This document shows positions 21,150 through 34,916 of a stretch of DNA of 64,000 nucleotides, in pieces. The DNA lies in the NCBI GenBank assembly GCA_029964075.1, contig CM057135.1:23958863-24022862 (forward strand), given 5' to 3'. Within the stretch, counting starts at the first letter, position 1, and each line of letters begins with the position of its first letter. The position numbers and the translations under genes are program-made. This DNA comes from Patiria pectinifera (lineage: Eukaryota; Echinodermata; Asteroidea; Valvatida; Asterinidae). Below the pieces are notes generated by a model that saw only the letters and a program-made list of their open reading frames with translations, made no database searches and had not been told where the DNA came from.

Positions 21150-21890
21150 AGCACCTCCATGTACATGTACATGTACATACATGTACATGTACATACATTG
21201 AATACAGTTGTACACCCACACATGTACATGTACTTGTTCCCTAACTGTGGGGACTACACACGAGGTGTCCCATGGTACTATGGGGACCGAAGACACTGTG
21301 GGGACAGCAGAAAGTCCTCATAACTTGGTCCTAATTTGCCAAACTTGTAATAAAAAAGTTCCCCATAACGCGGTGACGGCTTCACATACACGTACATGTA
21401 CTACATGTATCTTTGACTGTACCCTTCTCCAACTGTATCAAAAATGACATCATGTATCGATGCATTATGTACATTGTAAATGTCACACACTGCACTTTTT
21501 TCTAATGATGTACAAATGTACACTGAATTTTTTTTTTTAAACGCGGTATATGGACATTTGTACAAATTATACATGTATCGGTGCAACATGTACCGGTACA
21601 TACGGTGTGTTGAAGTCCCGTACCCTTCCTAAGTACTGTACTGAAAAATGACATCTTGACAGTAAATGTCACACACTACACTAATCAATCTAATGATGTA
21701 CATGTATGTACATGTTGTACGGTACTACGCTGTGAGCATCTACATGTGTACATGTACGTGTGCATGATGTATGTGGTGTGATTACCTGTACATACATGTA
21801 CATGTATATTACTGCATATTTTCTCAAATTGTGTATTCACATTGATTCATTTTATAGGATGTATCATGTACACAGCATAACGTTATTTGG
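21150..21890. repeat. TGTACATGTACA simple-sequence cluster
   Basis: Many short runs of the self-complementary TGTACA/ACATGT motif. Similar runs recur near 29590, 34280, 34935, 35615, 37650, 38700 and 39440. Confidence 0.8.
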
Positions 21891-21898
21891 ATCCCTGC

Positions 21899-24057
21899 TA
21901 GGCTTGGGACGGTATTGCATTTACTATACCGCGGTATCCAGTGACAAAAAAACCGCGGTATTCACTAAAACCGCGGTATTATGTTAAGTGGGGTATTAGT
22001 TACGTCATTATCAGAAGAAAAAATAACTAACCACCAGACACCACGTGCCGAGTTGATAAGCCGCCGGCGCAGCATAAATCACGCAAATGCTTCACGCCGC
22101 AAATCTCCTAAACTAAAAGTGTCTTGGTTTCAAACTTTCATTATCAGTCCATTTGTTTGTAAAAACAACATATCATTGTAACAGATTATTAAACACGAGA
22201 AGCTTACTTTTTGTGGTATTGCATTTTTCGAATTTGTAAGTCATTGACTTGACAAGGTCCACTAAAAAATAATGCAGATCGTCGACCGATGCCAGAGGCC
22301 GACCACGCAACGATCCCCGGCCCCGAATCCTAGCGAACGTATGCTTTTCAGTTGGTATCCATTGTGGGTGACTCAAAAGGCTCATGCAATTTATGCCGGT
22401 CACCAGCGACTCCTTGCGTGCTTCGCCGGTGTCATGTGAAAATCGGACTCCTACAAAAAATATCGCACTCCTTTTCACGTGATCGGTCCGTGATTGATAA
22501 TAGTAAACATCACAATATTACGCATGCGCAATTGTGGACGCTGTAATATGAAGTTGTCGGTGCCGCGACCTTCATAACGAACGGACCAATCATTCCAAAA
22601 CATGAATGGAAAATGTTTCGAGCGCCGTTTTAGAAGGCCAATCGGCTTGATCCACACAGTGCGTGGGAAAAAGCACGTGCAATTGTGCTTGTGGGCCCAG
22701 CAGGACGGGCGTAGCTTTACGTGTGATCGTGCGGGCATTACGGGGGGTTTCCCACGGTGAGAAATCATGGTTCTTGTATTTACGCTTTCTTTTGGAGTAT
22801 TTTCTTTTCTGGATTTTTATCTGGACGACTCGGCATATTCAGGCGAGTCCCTTCCCTTTGAACGTCGGTACCGATGAATAACTAACGGACCAATCGAACC
22901 GAAACATGAATGAATAAAAATTGTTCCGAGCGTGGATTTAGATGGCCAATCAGATTCTTTTAAAAGGGTGTTTGACCATTTTTCATCTCACCATGTCTCG
23001 GTAAAACCTTCCAAAAAAAGGCGAGTGCGGACACGGCTTTAGATCGATAAATGCAGTGGGTGGGGAAAAACCACGTGTTCCGACATGACCGCCACGCACA
23101 TGACGCACGTAAACACTCAAGTGTACGCTTCCAGATCGTACAAAAGTTTTTACCCACGTTAAGAAATCATTCGTTGGAGAAAAAAAATTCTTAATTTTCC
23201 CGGACGGTTCACACCGCTGCCTCGTATATTCAGGCGAGTCCAGATTTTTGTTTTCCTTTTGCGCGTCGGTGCCGACACTGCTTGATTGTACATTTATTCC
23301 CAAGGCCCATGATAAGACACCATGATGGCTTTGATATTGCGCTTTCCTTGAAATATTTGTTTCTCATTTTCCCCAGATCGGACGGCTCAGCATCGCATGT
23401 GAATCCAGGCGTCCCTTCCCTTTGCACGTGCATCTCGCACGCAGTATAGCACTAGACTGAAGCCTGCAAGTTTTGGCGGTCATATAACCAAGATTGACAC
23501 GGTTTTTTTTCTTGTTGCTGATATTCTTGGGAACTATGTTGTGGCAAAAATTACGCATGATGATATAAGATTTCTCTGAAATAACCACGGAGAAACAATT
23601 AAGACGACCAGTTTTTGTCACGACCGTCAAAACATTCCCATGTGTAAAACATTGTTTGAACTTTCAGCGGAGACACTTTACACACAAAGAAAACCGCAAA
23701 CACGGCGGCGTTAGCAGAACTTCAAAGGCCTTTGTGGTATTGCAGCTGTCGAAGTATCAGGTTTTCTAGTCGAGCTTGACAATTGTGTTCAATCTGTCAA
23801 CGGTAATTGACAATGCAGACATGAAACTGGATGCCTGAAACCACAAAGAATGGAATCAAACATGTCAAAGAGGTTACTTGTCTTTCTGTTTGAAAGGCTT
23901 TTGCGAAGATTCTGAACACTAAGGATGAATACCGCGGTATTGAAATTCCATACCGAGTTCACCGGTGTTTCGGTATTCATGAATCATTAGTCGGTGTTAG
24001 TCGGTTATTAAAAAAAACCTTGACTATCCGGTAATACCGAAATACCGTCCAAGCCTA
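21899..24057. mobile_element. Non-autonomous hAT-type DNA transposon
   Basis: Terminal inverted repeats TAGGCTTGGGACGGTATT (21899) and, inverted, AATACCGTCCAAGCCTA (ending 24057). It is flanked by a perfect 8-bp duplication ATCCCTGC (21891-21898, 24058-24065), the hAT signature. Subterminal ACCGCGGTAT copies occur at both ends. The core has diverged tandem units (22555, 22860 and 23262 share CGTCGGT-CCG and GGCGAGTCC). No transposase ORF remains. Confidence 0.88.
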
Positions 24058-24559
24058 ATCCCTGCCTTGAAGACACTGAGCTTTTTACTATTAATGCAGG
24101 TGAACAGAATTCACAGAAATCTGATACGGAATAAGGGCTTCATGTTGAATGAGTCACATGCACCAGATGAACAAATGTATACATATAGCATGTTTTGCTA
24201 CTGTACACAGATGTGCTAAACTATGCAACATGTACCAGGTATTAACACGTGCACAATGTCATGCATGCATACATAGTAACAGAGGAAATAGATTCCCAAA
24301 TTGAGAAGAGAAATTATAATCCAGAAATAAATTGTTTGTATGCGAACTGTGTGTTACATTGGATGCTTGTACTGAACATGTGCAAAATAAGAAGTCAGTC
24401 AGTCAAATTAATGCATCAGTTGATCACTGATTTTTGTAAGGTTTATCTGATCAGAATATTGAAATCTGTTATTTTTTTAAACTGAAAAGTAATTCCAGTA
24501 ATATACCACCCCAGTACCCAAATCAAAATATGTAACAGTGCCTTTTAATAGCCATGTTA

Positions 24560-24883
24560 GGCCGAATTAAAATAAAACATGTTTCTCGTCCGGGTTTTTT
24601 TTTTTATTTGTTTCAAGATGGCCGCCATTTAAAAATTTCCTGCAATTGTTGATGTTTCCACTGTTCAAAGACACTTTTAAACTGAAAGATAAGTTGGACA
24701 AGAGAACTGAACATATTTAGTGTCATTTAGACTTGTATTGATCTACAATTTATTTTCCGATGAATTTGTGGACTTTTTCAGTGTTTTCTGCATTTTTCAA
24801 CAACAAAAATAATAATAAAATCCAGGCGGCCTCCAAAAAGGAAGCGGGCGGGGACGAGAAACATGGTTTTTTTTTACTTCGCC
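24560..24883. mobile_element. PIF/Harbinger-like MITE (324 bp)
   Basis: The ends are GGCCGAATTAAAATAAAACA and, inverted, TTTTTTACTTCGCC. Both arms reach ACATGTTTCTCGTCC. It is flanked by TTA on each side (24557-24559, 24884-24886), which fits the 3-bp target of PIF/Harbinger. Confidence 0.75.
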
Positions 24884-24886
24884 TTA

Positions 24887-25749
24887 TTGTTAGCATGCAC
24901 TAAAAGTCACTCTGCTTTACCTACATGTATATTTCTTTTTACAACAGTCTTAACATGAAGCAAAGTATTCATTTTTTCCCCCACTTTTTAGAAACAAATT
25001 CTCTGCAGCTTGAATTTAGCACACATGATCAAGTACATGTAGACATGTACAGTACCGATCACAGTAAACAATTCCTGATAAACGGTAAATACGTTCTTCG
25101 TCAATGGGGTTTCAGCTCTGCCCACTACGGAAGGCTGATTATCGGGGATTAAAAAACCACAAACGATCCTGCGGTCAAGCGGCTAGTTGACATCCTTATA
25201 TTGCTGCAGTACACGTTGTTTTGTTTACCAATCAACCACAGGCAGATCTCGTGGCGGTAGTTCGTTTTTATGAGGTCGGCGAACGCTTCTTATCTGCGCT
25301 TAATCCTTAGCAAACACTGCGAGATAATAACATTGTTACCTGGAGTAATTCTGCACTCATACGTGTACCAACAGGCCGCTACACTACAGTACGAGTATGA
25401 TGAGTGGATACCGGTTTTCAGAACATTTCACGAAAACGTTCTACAGTATAGACTGTATAGTACGTACGTATCCATAGAGCGGTCTAAAAAACGACCTATA
25501 TAGTATCATGCGGGGGGGGGGGGGGATCAGGCTTCTTTCTTTGAGAGGCCGCCTGGGTATTTTGGGGGGGGGGGAATACGAAAATGTTAGGAAAAAAAAC
25601 ATTTCCAGAGGCGAAATACAAATAAAGAAGAACTCAATCTTCTGCTTGTGTTGTCAAATATAGTGTCACTGTCACTTCAAGAAAGACATTTTCCAGGCCT
25701 GAGGAAGATCGTTTATTTGTATTTTGTACGTAACGTTCAAGGTCAGATT
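24887..25749. other. Intergenic or intronic sequence, no feature
   Basis: AT-rich sequence with poly-G runs at 25511-25525 and 25564-25573. No gene is recognised. Confidence 0.5.
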
Positions 25750-26885
25750 ATCTTTAAAAAAATTATTAAACGAAATAGAAGCCGCATCTTAGGCCAAAAG
25801 AAAGTTCTGCTTCCGGTTCCCTACCTACCCTATTTTTTTATGGGAAAATGAGAACAAAACACCCGATACCATCAATGTCTACCTTGTGACGCATACGTCT
25901 CCATAATGATCCTACCCAAAAAAATGTCAAAAAAAATTAAAAATACATTCCCTACCTACCATACCTACCATATTTTTGAACGCCATGAAAAAATAATCGG
26001 AAGCAGAACTTTTTGGTTTGTTGCCTTCACAAATGTCCCCAAAGCGTCAGCATTCGAGAAAATAGTCACACCCTCTCTCACATGCAAGATTTTCTGGCTA
26101 CGCAACCGGCAGTCTGGGACATCACAGGGGAGCCTCCCTAGCAACAGTGTCTCTAGGCAACCAGGTTGGAATGTGACAGTTTTGCTGCACCTGCGGCTCA
26201 GCCTAGCAAGGAATTCCAGCCATTGGCCATCAATATCCATTTGAGTGTGGAAGGCGTGTCATATTCATGAAAGCATAAATGGTCCGTGAAGAAAGCAACC
26301 AATGGCGTATTTATTTGCCGGGACCGGCTCATTTAATTGGCTGAGACTGTTCATCAGACACCGTCCTCAAAGTTCGGCGGCGCCTTTTAAATGATGCCAA
26401 ATAGATCTTTGTAACAACAACGAATATGTGTTGTATCAATTTGAACAATGCGGCTATCAATCATTCTGCGGGGAAGGTTTTTTTTGTTATATTTTATCTG
26501 GGCATTTTTTCAAAGGCCATGAAAACTTTGGAAAAAAAATGAGGGAAACTGAAATTTCACCCAGGCCGGTTTTGTGAATATGCACATGGCAAAATAACGA
26601 GTCGGGTAGGGATATTCCAAGTCCCAAAATGAGTCATTAAATGCAGAGAGACCTCCATGTCTTTTTTGATATTATTCTTCGTTTAAAAAAAACACCATAA
26701 CATTGCCTACATTATTTTGTGTAGATGTTACTCTAGAATATATTTTTCACGTTCAGTATTAATAAAAGTTCAAGGGCTGTTGATAATCTTGATTTTATTC
26801 CTTTAAAAATAATAAAAACTAAGCATAATTCGTATAAAATTTTCCCCAGGAATTCACATGAAATTGAACTGACAGTTCAGAATTT
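25750..26885. repeat. ~1.1-kb direct duplication, copy 1
   Basis: About 95 percent identical by eye over 25750-26400 to 30872-31520, less beyond. It contains matching blocks such as GGCCAAAAGAAAGTTCTGCT and CCGGGACCGGCTCATTTAAT. No conserved ORF beyond a shared 74-112-codon frame that shifts between copies. The end carries one unit of the degenerate family at 31.9-33.5 kb (GAATTTAATGGGCTAAGAT). Confidence 0.85.
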
Positions 26886-29778
26886 AATGGGCTAAGATGT
26901 GGGGAAATCAGACAAATTGTAGAAGGCAAATACATTTTACTGGGCGCGACGCGAGCCGCCGCGGCGCAGTGCGGCGCTTATTTCCCAGCTGTTTATTTTC
27001 TCTCTACCCTCGGCGCGGCGCTCAGACCAGACATCAGCTCATTAACTTTCGCTATTGTGCTTGTCCCATTGTTATGTTAATGAACGAGGTCAGTGGAGAA
27101 GTTTTGGTCCACGCATAAAATGCCCCATTACGTGGATGCGATGGACAAAGACCGAGTTCCGTTTATAAAGCTATGTAGTAGGGAGTCCAGTTTTGGGCCG
27201 TAAATGTAACCACGCAAAATTAGTAAATTTCAATCCGTGCTAATAAGTATCAACATGACTCTAAAAAATATAAAAGGTATCCTGATACAAGAAAAATACA
27301 TCCCCATTATTAAAAACAATTCAGAACTTTGCGTTCATTTGGATGGGAAAAAAACGAATTCTCAACTCGCGCTTTCCATATCGACCAATTGCGCCAAACA
27401 TTTTTATCAAAATTATAAATAAAAAGGGCACAGACTAGTATTCTCGTACCCAGAAAGCTCAGACTTTTATTAAAACAGTGGTACAAAAAGAAAGGATTAA
27501 AATCCCTCCGCACCTTTATTCTGCAAAGCATTTATAAAGGTCGGGGTACAGAGGCGATACGAGAGAAATTTGTACAACGGCGAAGCTCACTATGTAACAC
27601 TGCAACCAGACTAATCTACTACTACATGTTGTTTTATGCGGATGGCATTGGTGCCAGACTTACGTGTAGTCTGGCAGGCGGTAACAGTAATAACGCGTGC
27701 GCGCACGTTCCGAGTTGATGCGTTCTGTGGAGCGGAATCGGCCGTTGCCAGACGTTGTCTCGCACGTGGTAACGGTGAGTGGAAACATTGCTCCGTGTTG
27801 CTGCGTTGTGTGGAGCAGGATCGGAACTATACTTTGCCCGTGCGTAACGGCGGGCCATCTGATATTGTCTGGTCTCATCGCGGTGTTTGCTCGGCGCGCG
27901 CCTGGACAGTGCGAAGCCTCCGGGAAAAAAATCGTAACTTTTTTGTTATGAGTGGTCAAAACCTGATTCAAAAATCAACTTATTGTTTATTTGATGGGGA
28001 TTCCTATGATATCAAACACTTCGATAGGTTTCGAAAATAAGATTTATAAAACATGCTAAAAGTAAATGTAGGCCTACATCATACAAAATTGAAACTCAGA
28101 ATTTGGCCATATAGGTTGTTGTTTCTCCAAAATGCAAACATCTATGATGCTGATTCAAACGTCATTGATTTTGTTGTGTAATTCTCTTTTTAGTGATACA
28201 AAACATGCGATTTTTTAATTTAAAAAAATTCAATTCGCTGTACATTATTCATAGTGAATTGAACAAACGCCAGGATGTGAGTGAGGATACAAGGAAGGGA
28301 GGATTGGGTGTCGTCACGATCACGCTTGATTCCACTCCTTGAACGCGTTGCTGTCAAATAGTTCGTGGAAAGTTGTTCAATTTTTGGGGGACACTGATGA
28401 TAGGTGCATCATAACGGCTAGAAAATTGAAAGCTGTGCTACCCTTTGTAATTGACATAATTTCTCTTATTCAACCTTTTGTGCATATTTCTGTTTAGTAT
28501 TTACTCCTGGTTTGTGATTGTAACCAATAGGCTAGAATTGTTAAACTTTTGAAATTACGATAATGAAAATGTACACTTGTAATGACCGCCACTTATCCTG
28601 TAACATTTGTTTTATGTAAAAGGTTGTTTGGATAAAGTACTTTGTATTTAAAGCATTTCGGAGCCGTTTAGGAATTCAATTCTGATAAAAATACTGATAT
28701 TAATTATTGATCACTTAAATGTAATTCTTTTAAAAATGTACACTGTCCTCAGCAGCAGATTAAAATAAGTATTTCCTCTTAAGACCAAACACTGGCTAGA
28801 AGCTTCAACGTTGATGGTCAAATTTTAATGTTGGCATCAAGGGAGATCCCGTAGAAAGGTTTGCAATCCTAAAATGGAAAAGAAAAAAGGTAAGTCTTAA
28901 CAAACGATATATTAATACATTTTATAAAGCCAAGAGAAAAAAATGAAGAATCTTATTCAACCCGGACACCTAATTAATCGGTATTAATTTTTCATGAACC
29001 TAGTCTACTTAATTTATTTCATTTAAACTCTCAATTGCCAAAAGTGAAGAGTTCACCTCGGCCTCGCTTTCTGTTTAATATGACCGACTCATGAATAAGG
29101 CCTTTGCTCATTCACCTGGAAATTTCTTGAATTAAAAAACAAAATATAAGGCCGAAAAAACCAAGCCATGCGCATGGATTGAGTCCAGAGAATTGGACAT
29201 GCAAAATTCTCAATCTAAATGAATTCCAGATATTCTGTTATAACTCAAGTCAACTACATGTATGTACTTACCAAACATCCATATCAAAACACAAGCATCA
29301 GCAAAACATTATCTGCAACTCTAAGCATATAAAAAAAACGATTAAACTTTGATTTAACAATAATATAAAAAAATACCCTAAAAAAAAGGAACACTGCATG
29401 ACAGGAAAACAACACAAAACGGGCCCTAATGAAAATCATGTAATAAGTCGGGCAGCCAGACTCAAAAGGTTTGTCCCCCGATTTGGGTACAGTCTCCCAT
29501 TTGGGAGACAGCGCTAGTTCGCCCGTGTGTTGGCTGCAGTGTAGGCTATTGGAACGTAGCAGCGGTAGTGCTTTACAGCCGCACGTACGTACATGTACAT
29601 GTACATCTGATCCCGTGCACCAGGCCCAGTGATGGGCGAATGTCTGTCTCGTTGCGAAACTGCCGGACATTGGTAGTTGTCCAATCATTTTAATTAGGTA
29701 TCACACAGTCTCCATTCTTAATGGCTTTGTACTGTACTGGTTTCTCGATCTGGTGGCAGGGGGGGGGGGGGAAATATA
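26886..29778. other. No gene seen; CpG-rich dimer at 27.66-27.95 kb
   Basis: Mostly AT-rich. At 27690-27880 two related ~105-bp units share GCGTT-TGTGGAGC-GGATCGG and are rich in CpG; a 134-codon plus frame crosses them without recognisable homology. It could be a promoter-like island or a repeat; I cannot tell. Another GC-rich patch lies at 26943-27025. Confidence 0.35.
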
Positions 29779-30692
29779 CATAGCTGCCAACTTTTCAAAA
29801 TCCCAATTAGTAATCAACCCGCGCGGTCATTTTCAACTTCTCGTTTTATCAAAAGCTTTACCAACATCGAGTACAGGTACATGGTTTACATGTACACATA
29901 CATGTGCATACCCTTCTTGTTGTGAATAATAATGTACTGTAGGCCAAAAGATAATAATAAAAAATAATAAAAAAAAAATAATAATATTTTTTTATTTTTT
30001 TTTATTAATTTTGTTTTAATGTCTGTATTTGTTTGTTGAAGTCAAATAAATAATAACAACAATAACATGTGCGCATATGTTTTTTGAGATGCATGCTATC
30101 GATGTGGAGTTTCGAGTTCGTATCATGTTTTTACACACAATGATTTAGGGCCACCGTATGCAATAGAAATATCCCGCCAACATACCTTGCAAACGCATGC
30201 TGATTTATCTTTTCTGGACGTTGTGACAAACTCAAACTCTATTACCAATTATTCCAACCATACTCTTATTAAATTCCATGATTAAAATCTCGTACTGATG
30301 GGTCTCATCCCGGCAATAAGTGACTAAATGTGCTCACGATCGTCACTGAAAAGTACTCGCATACAGTACACACAACCACACATACACGAGATGCACACAA
30401 ATGACACACCATTGAAAAATATTTTTAGTCTGGTCCTCAAGTACTCCACTGCGCACACTGCATTGATGTCTATTAGGTGCTTGACTGCATTCTTATTAGA
30501 CTTGTCACCAGTCCATCCATTATCGCGACATTTCGCCAGAAGTTTTCGGTCAAAAACGATACTTTACAAGTATTTTTTTTTCGTTAGGTAGAAAATGGGA
30601 AATTCGTAATGTTTTAGTGGCAAATCGTATTTTCGTAATTTAACAAAAAATTCGTAATAATTACGAAAAAATCGTACTAGTTGGCAGCTATG
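29779..30692. mobile_element. TIR element (914 bp)
   Basis: CATAGCTGCCAACT at 29779 and inverted AGTTGGCAGCTATG ending 30692. It is flanked by AATATA on both sides (29773-29778, 30693-30698). It contains an A/T-only tract (29945-30030). No transposase. Superfamily not assigned. Confidence 0.7.
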
Positions 30693-30871
30693 AATATAAA
30701 GCACTTTTCCATTAAAGATTTACCGCTGGAACAGTAATTTTCTGGCCACGAATCTCCTCTTCCGGTCTTTCGACTCGGAGGTGTCCCAGAAAAATGCATT
30801 TTGTTATGAGCGGCATGGAACATGATCTCCGTTGTTTACAGCGACAAATCGATAACCCCACATATTTCATA

Positions 30872-32050
30872 TATCTTTAAAAAAAATATTAAACGAAATA
30901 GAAGCCGCATCTTAGGCCAAAAGAAAGTTCTGCTTCCGGTTCCCTACCTACCCTATTTTTTTATGGGAAAATGAGAACAAAACACCCGATACCATCAATG
31001 TCTACCTTGTGACGCATACGTCTCCATAATGATCCTACCCAAAAAAATGTCAAAAAAAATTAAAAATACATTCCCTACCTACCATACCTACCATATTTTT
31101 GAACGCCATGAAAAAATAATCGGAAGCAGAACTTTTTGGTTTGTTGCCTTCACAAATGTCCCCAAAGCGTCAGCATTCGAGAAAATAGTCACACCCTCTC
31201 TCACATGCAAGATTTTCTGGCTACGCAACCGGCAGTCTGGGACATCACAGGGGAGCCTCCCTAGCAACAGTATCTCTAGGCAACCAGGTTGGAATGTGAC
31301 AGTTTTGTGCACCTGCGGCTCAGCCTAGCAAGGAATTCCAGCCATTGGCCATCAATATCCGTTTGAGTGCGGAAGGCGCGTCATATTCATGAAAGCATAA
31401 ATAGTCCGTGAAGAAAGCAACCAATGGCGTATTTATTTGCCGGGACCGGCTCATTTAATTGGCTGAGACTGTTCATGGGACACCGTCCTCAAAGTTCGGC
31501 GGCGCCTTTAGCTGATGCCAAACTGATCCTTTGTATATAACGAGCAACAGATGTATTGTATCAATTTGAACAATGCGGCCATCAATCATTCTGCTGGGAA
31601 GGTTTTTTTAAAGATTTTATTTGGGCATTTTTTTCAAAGACCATAAAAACTTCAAACAGAAAATGAGGTAAACTGAAATTTCACACGGGCCCCTTTTGTG
31701 AATATGCACATGAAAAAATAACGAGTCGGGTAGGGATATTCCAAGTCCCAAAATAATTCATTAAATGCAGGGCCCTCCATGTGTTTATTTCGGGGCAAGA
31801 CTTTATTCTTCATTTAAACCCCCCATCGACCCCTGCCCCAAACAATCCCCACCCCACCCCACTATGCCTACATTATTCCGTGAAGGCTAGATGTTACTCT
31901 AGAATGTATTTTGACGATCAATATAAAAGTCCAAGGGCTGTTGATAATCTTGATCTTATTCCTTTAAAATAAAAAAAAAACATAAGCATAATTCGTATTT
32001 ACGTTTCCCCAGGAGTTCACAGAAGATTTAACTGAGAGTTCATAATTTAA
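30872..32050. repeat. ~1.1-kb direct duplication, copy 2
   Basis: Second copy of the 25750 block in the same orientation, 5.1 kb downstream. It differs by scattered substitutions and a C-rich stretch at 31820-31860. Confidence 0.85.
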
Positions 32051-33500
32051 TGGGCTAGGACGTTGGAAATCGTTTTATTTTAAAATCAAGCGAATCAGAC
32101 AAATGGTATTAAATTAACCACTTGGTTGTATTCGGCGTCTCTCTCTAAAATAAAATGGCATGGCCTTTTAATAGTTGTATTGTGTAAATATACTTTGACG
32201 TTCAGAATAAAAGTCCAAGGGCTGCTGATAATAATCGTGATGTTATTCCTGAAAATAACAAAATCTAAGTATCATAATTCGTATTAAATTGTCTACAGGA
32301 ATCAACAGGAGATTTAGCGAAGAGTTCGGAATTTAATGGGCTAGGACTTTTGAGTTATTCTGGAAATCGCATTTTTATTGTAACAATCAAGAAATTTAGA
32401 ACCAGACAAATAATATTAAATTAACCACTTGAATGTATTCGGTGTCTCGCTCTCTCTCGCTCTCTCCGAGGCTATAGAAAATAAGACAAAAAAAGTGCGG
32501 TATAAACCAGTCTGTGCATATACACGTACGGTAGCTATTCGCTATAGCGCAGAGCGCTAGCATGGCAGGCCCACGCGGTGCACTGTTTACTGGTCAGTCG
32601 GATTCGACGTCGTAAAAATGCCAAGAAAACACCAATGGAGAAGGAACATTTTTGCAAGTTTATTCACAGAGCTTGATCTCTCTTGTCTGTGTATGTATTT
32701 TCCGTGTTCAAGCGTTCATTTTGAGATGGCACTACTCGTACTTGGAGTGATACGATCCAGCGAGTTTCCCCAAAATTGTCCACAGTAAAAACGAGGTCTG
32801 TCGCCCGCTGGCCACACATGCATTCACTCATGAATTACTGAGTTTTGGCCAGTTTCCAGTCTTGACTAGCGTTAACTTTTTGTGGCATTTTTTGTATAGC
32901 TTTCGTAGTGCAATGGAAAAAGTTCAGTCTAAAACTCCGCATATAATTGAATACCCCATTCAATCAGCATTTAAAAAAAATGGCAAAAAAAATATTCCGA
33001 CCGACCGACCCTATTTTGGAAAAGCATGTAATCAGAAGCAGAAGTATTTTTTGACCTAAATGGGAATGACGATTTTCTTCGTTTATTAAAAAAGAACATT
33101 ACAACAACAACAGCGCACGGCCTATTATTTTGTTTTAATGATACTCTAGAATGTACTTTAGAATATATTTGATTGTTCGATTAAAAGACCAAGGGCTGTT
33201 GGTAATCTTGACCCTTATTCCTTTAAAAAACTTGAGAACAATTCATATTAAATAAAATCACGAATTCGCAGGATTTAACGAGGAGTTCAGAATTTAATGG
33301 GCTGGGATGTAGGGAATTGTTTTGTTTCAAAAATCGAGAGGACCAGACAAATTTGTCTAGAATATATATTAAAAATATTCTTTCAGTTAATGGTCCAAGG
33401 GATGCTGGTTACCTTGATATTATTTGTTAAGAAACTAAGCATAGTTCGTATTAAATGTTTCCCAGAAATCCACAGGATATTTAACGGAAAGTTCGTGTAG
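31910..33500. repeat. Degenerate tandem family (~200-300 bp units)
   Basis: Units recur at about 31925, 32210, 33180 and 33390, with another at 26755. Each has AAGTCCAAGGGCTG, TGATAATCTTGAT and GAATTTAATGGGCT. The units are strongly diverged and interrupted. Confidence 0.7.
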
Positions 33501-34140
33501 GTGTTTGTCGTTGTTTTACTTTAAAAAACGACCAAGCACATTTTTATACATGTTCCCCAATTACAGCCGGGGAATAAAATAGTGTCCTATATATTCTTGT
33601 CTGGAAAGCCATTTCGAGACGATGATTGACAGGCGAACTTCAAAACTTATACATTGTATATATCTTTGATGATAAGCGGCCTTGGAGGTACTTGCACCAT
33701 ACATCGGTCAGCATGCCTTCTTGTAGCTGGAAAGATCGTGGTCAAAAGTTGATACACGATAGCAGATAATTGACCCAAGGATTTTACGACTGCATTATCT
33801 AACCACAAGTGCGTGTACTGGAACAATAAAACGATGTGTAGGCTGCTGCAGGAGGGAACGTTGTTTATAGAATCCATGAACGAAGGCAGGAAGTTTACAA
33901 CCTTAGCCTGACCGCAGACTGTTTACCAATCGGATAAGCATGCCGTTTTGCGGCCTTTCGTCCAAACGCAACGAGATTATCGGGAGGATTATAGGTAACC
34001 ATTGGTTACCGTTAACCGGTGGTAGGTTTACAATGATCGGTACTGTACCGTTTATGTGTAAATGTTTGTGCTACAAGAAACATTCACTGAAAACATGTCA
34101 ATACCATTCACTCTACCCTCAGGTACATGTACAACATGTG
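33501..34140. other. No feature seen
   Basis: Unique-looking sequence without gene, repeat array or RNA gene. Confidence 0.45.
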
Positions 34141-34916
34141 CATATATTGAAATACCTTTATTGTTATTCACATCAGTGATACAATAAGAACATTAAGAAA
34201 TTACATTTACTTATAAATAAAAACATCTACATTTTGTTCATTATCACACAGAAAACGTCAGACATGGACAAATTCAGCACACATACATGTACATGTACAT
34301 ACACCAATGTAGCAGTAGTAAAAAGGAAGAAGGGGGGGACCTAGGAGAAAAGAAAAATATACACAAATGAAGTAGAACCCCCCCCCCTCCTCAAGAAAAA
34401 GAAACGAAAAGAAAAGCAGTTGATTTAAGGGCCAGCGACAATATTTTGTGGGCACAAATCAAAATACATCCACTGCACTGCCTGGGGTTCATACAGAGGT
34501 CATGAGAGAATCCCCATCGCTCTCCCACACACACAGTGCATATGACTCCCTGCATCTCTGATGCGTAAGTAAATCGATGATGCGGCTTCTTTTTTTTTGC
34601 TGATTTTTTTTTTTAACCAAGCCCACGTCCCTAAGGCAATACAAGCAACTATATAGTCTCTCATATATTGCCGGTGCTGGTCGTTCATTCATAATTTTAC
34701 TTTTGGGACACAAACATGTATACAAATGTACATTGTACATCAATGTGTTATGTGTGCTCAAGAAGGAACGCTCACTGCGTGCGCCGGGACCCATATAATT
34801 TGCCCTTTCATTTTTTCAATTCATGCCAATGTGACATTGAAAAGGGTATCCATGGGGGGATTACAGGAACACGTACATGTATACGTGTATTTTATGATTG
34901 ACTTGCAGGAGAAATT

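Noticed and set aside
27636-28040. 134-codon ORF as a new gene
   Set aside because: It crosses a CpG-rich dimer repeat, no homology is recognised and frames on both strands are equally open.
25750-32050. LTR retrotransposon with 1.1-kb LTRs
   Set aside because: The 4 kb between the copies has no gag or pol, no primer-binding site was seen, and the copies grade into a tandem family.
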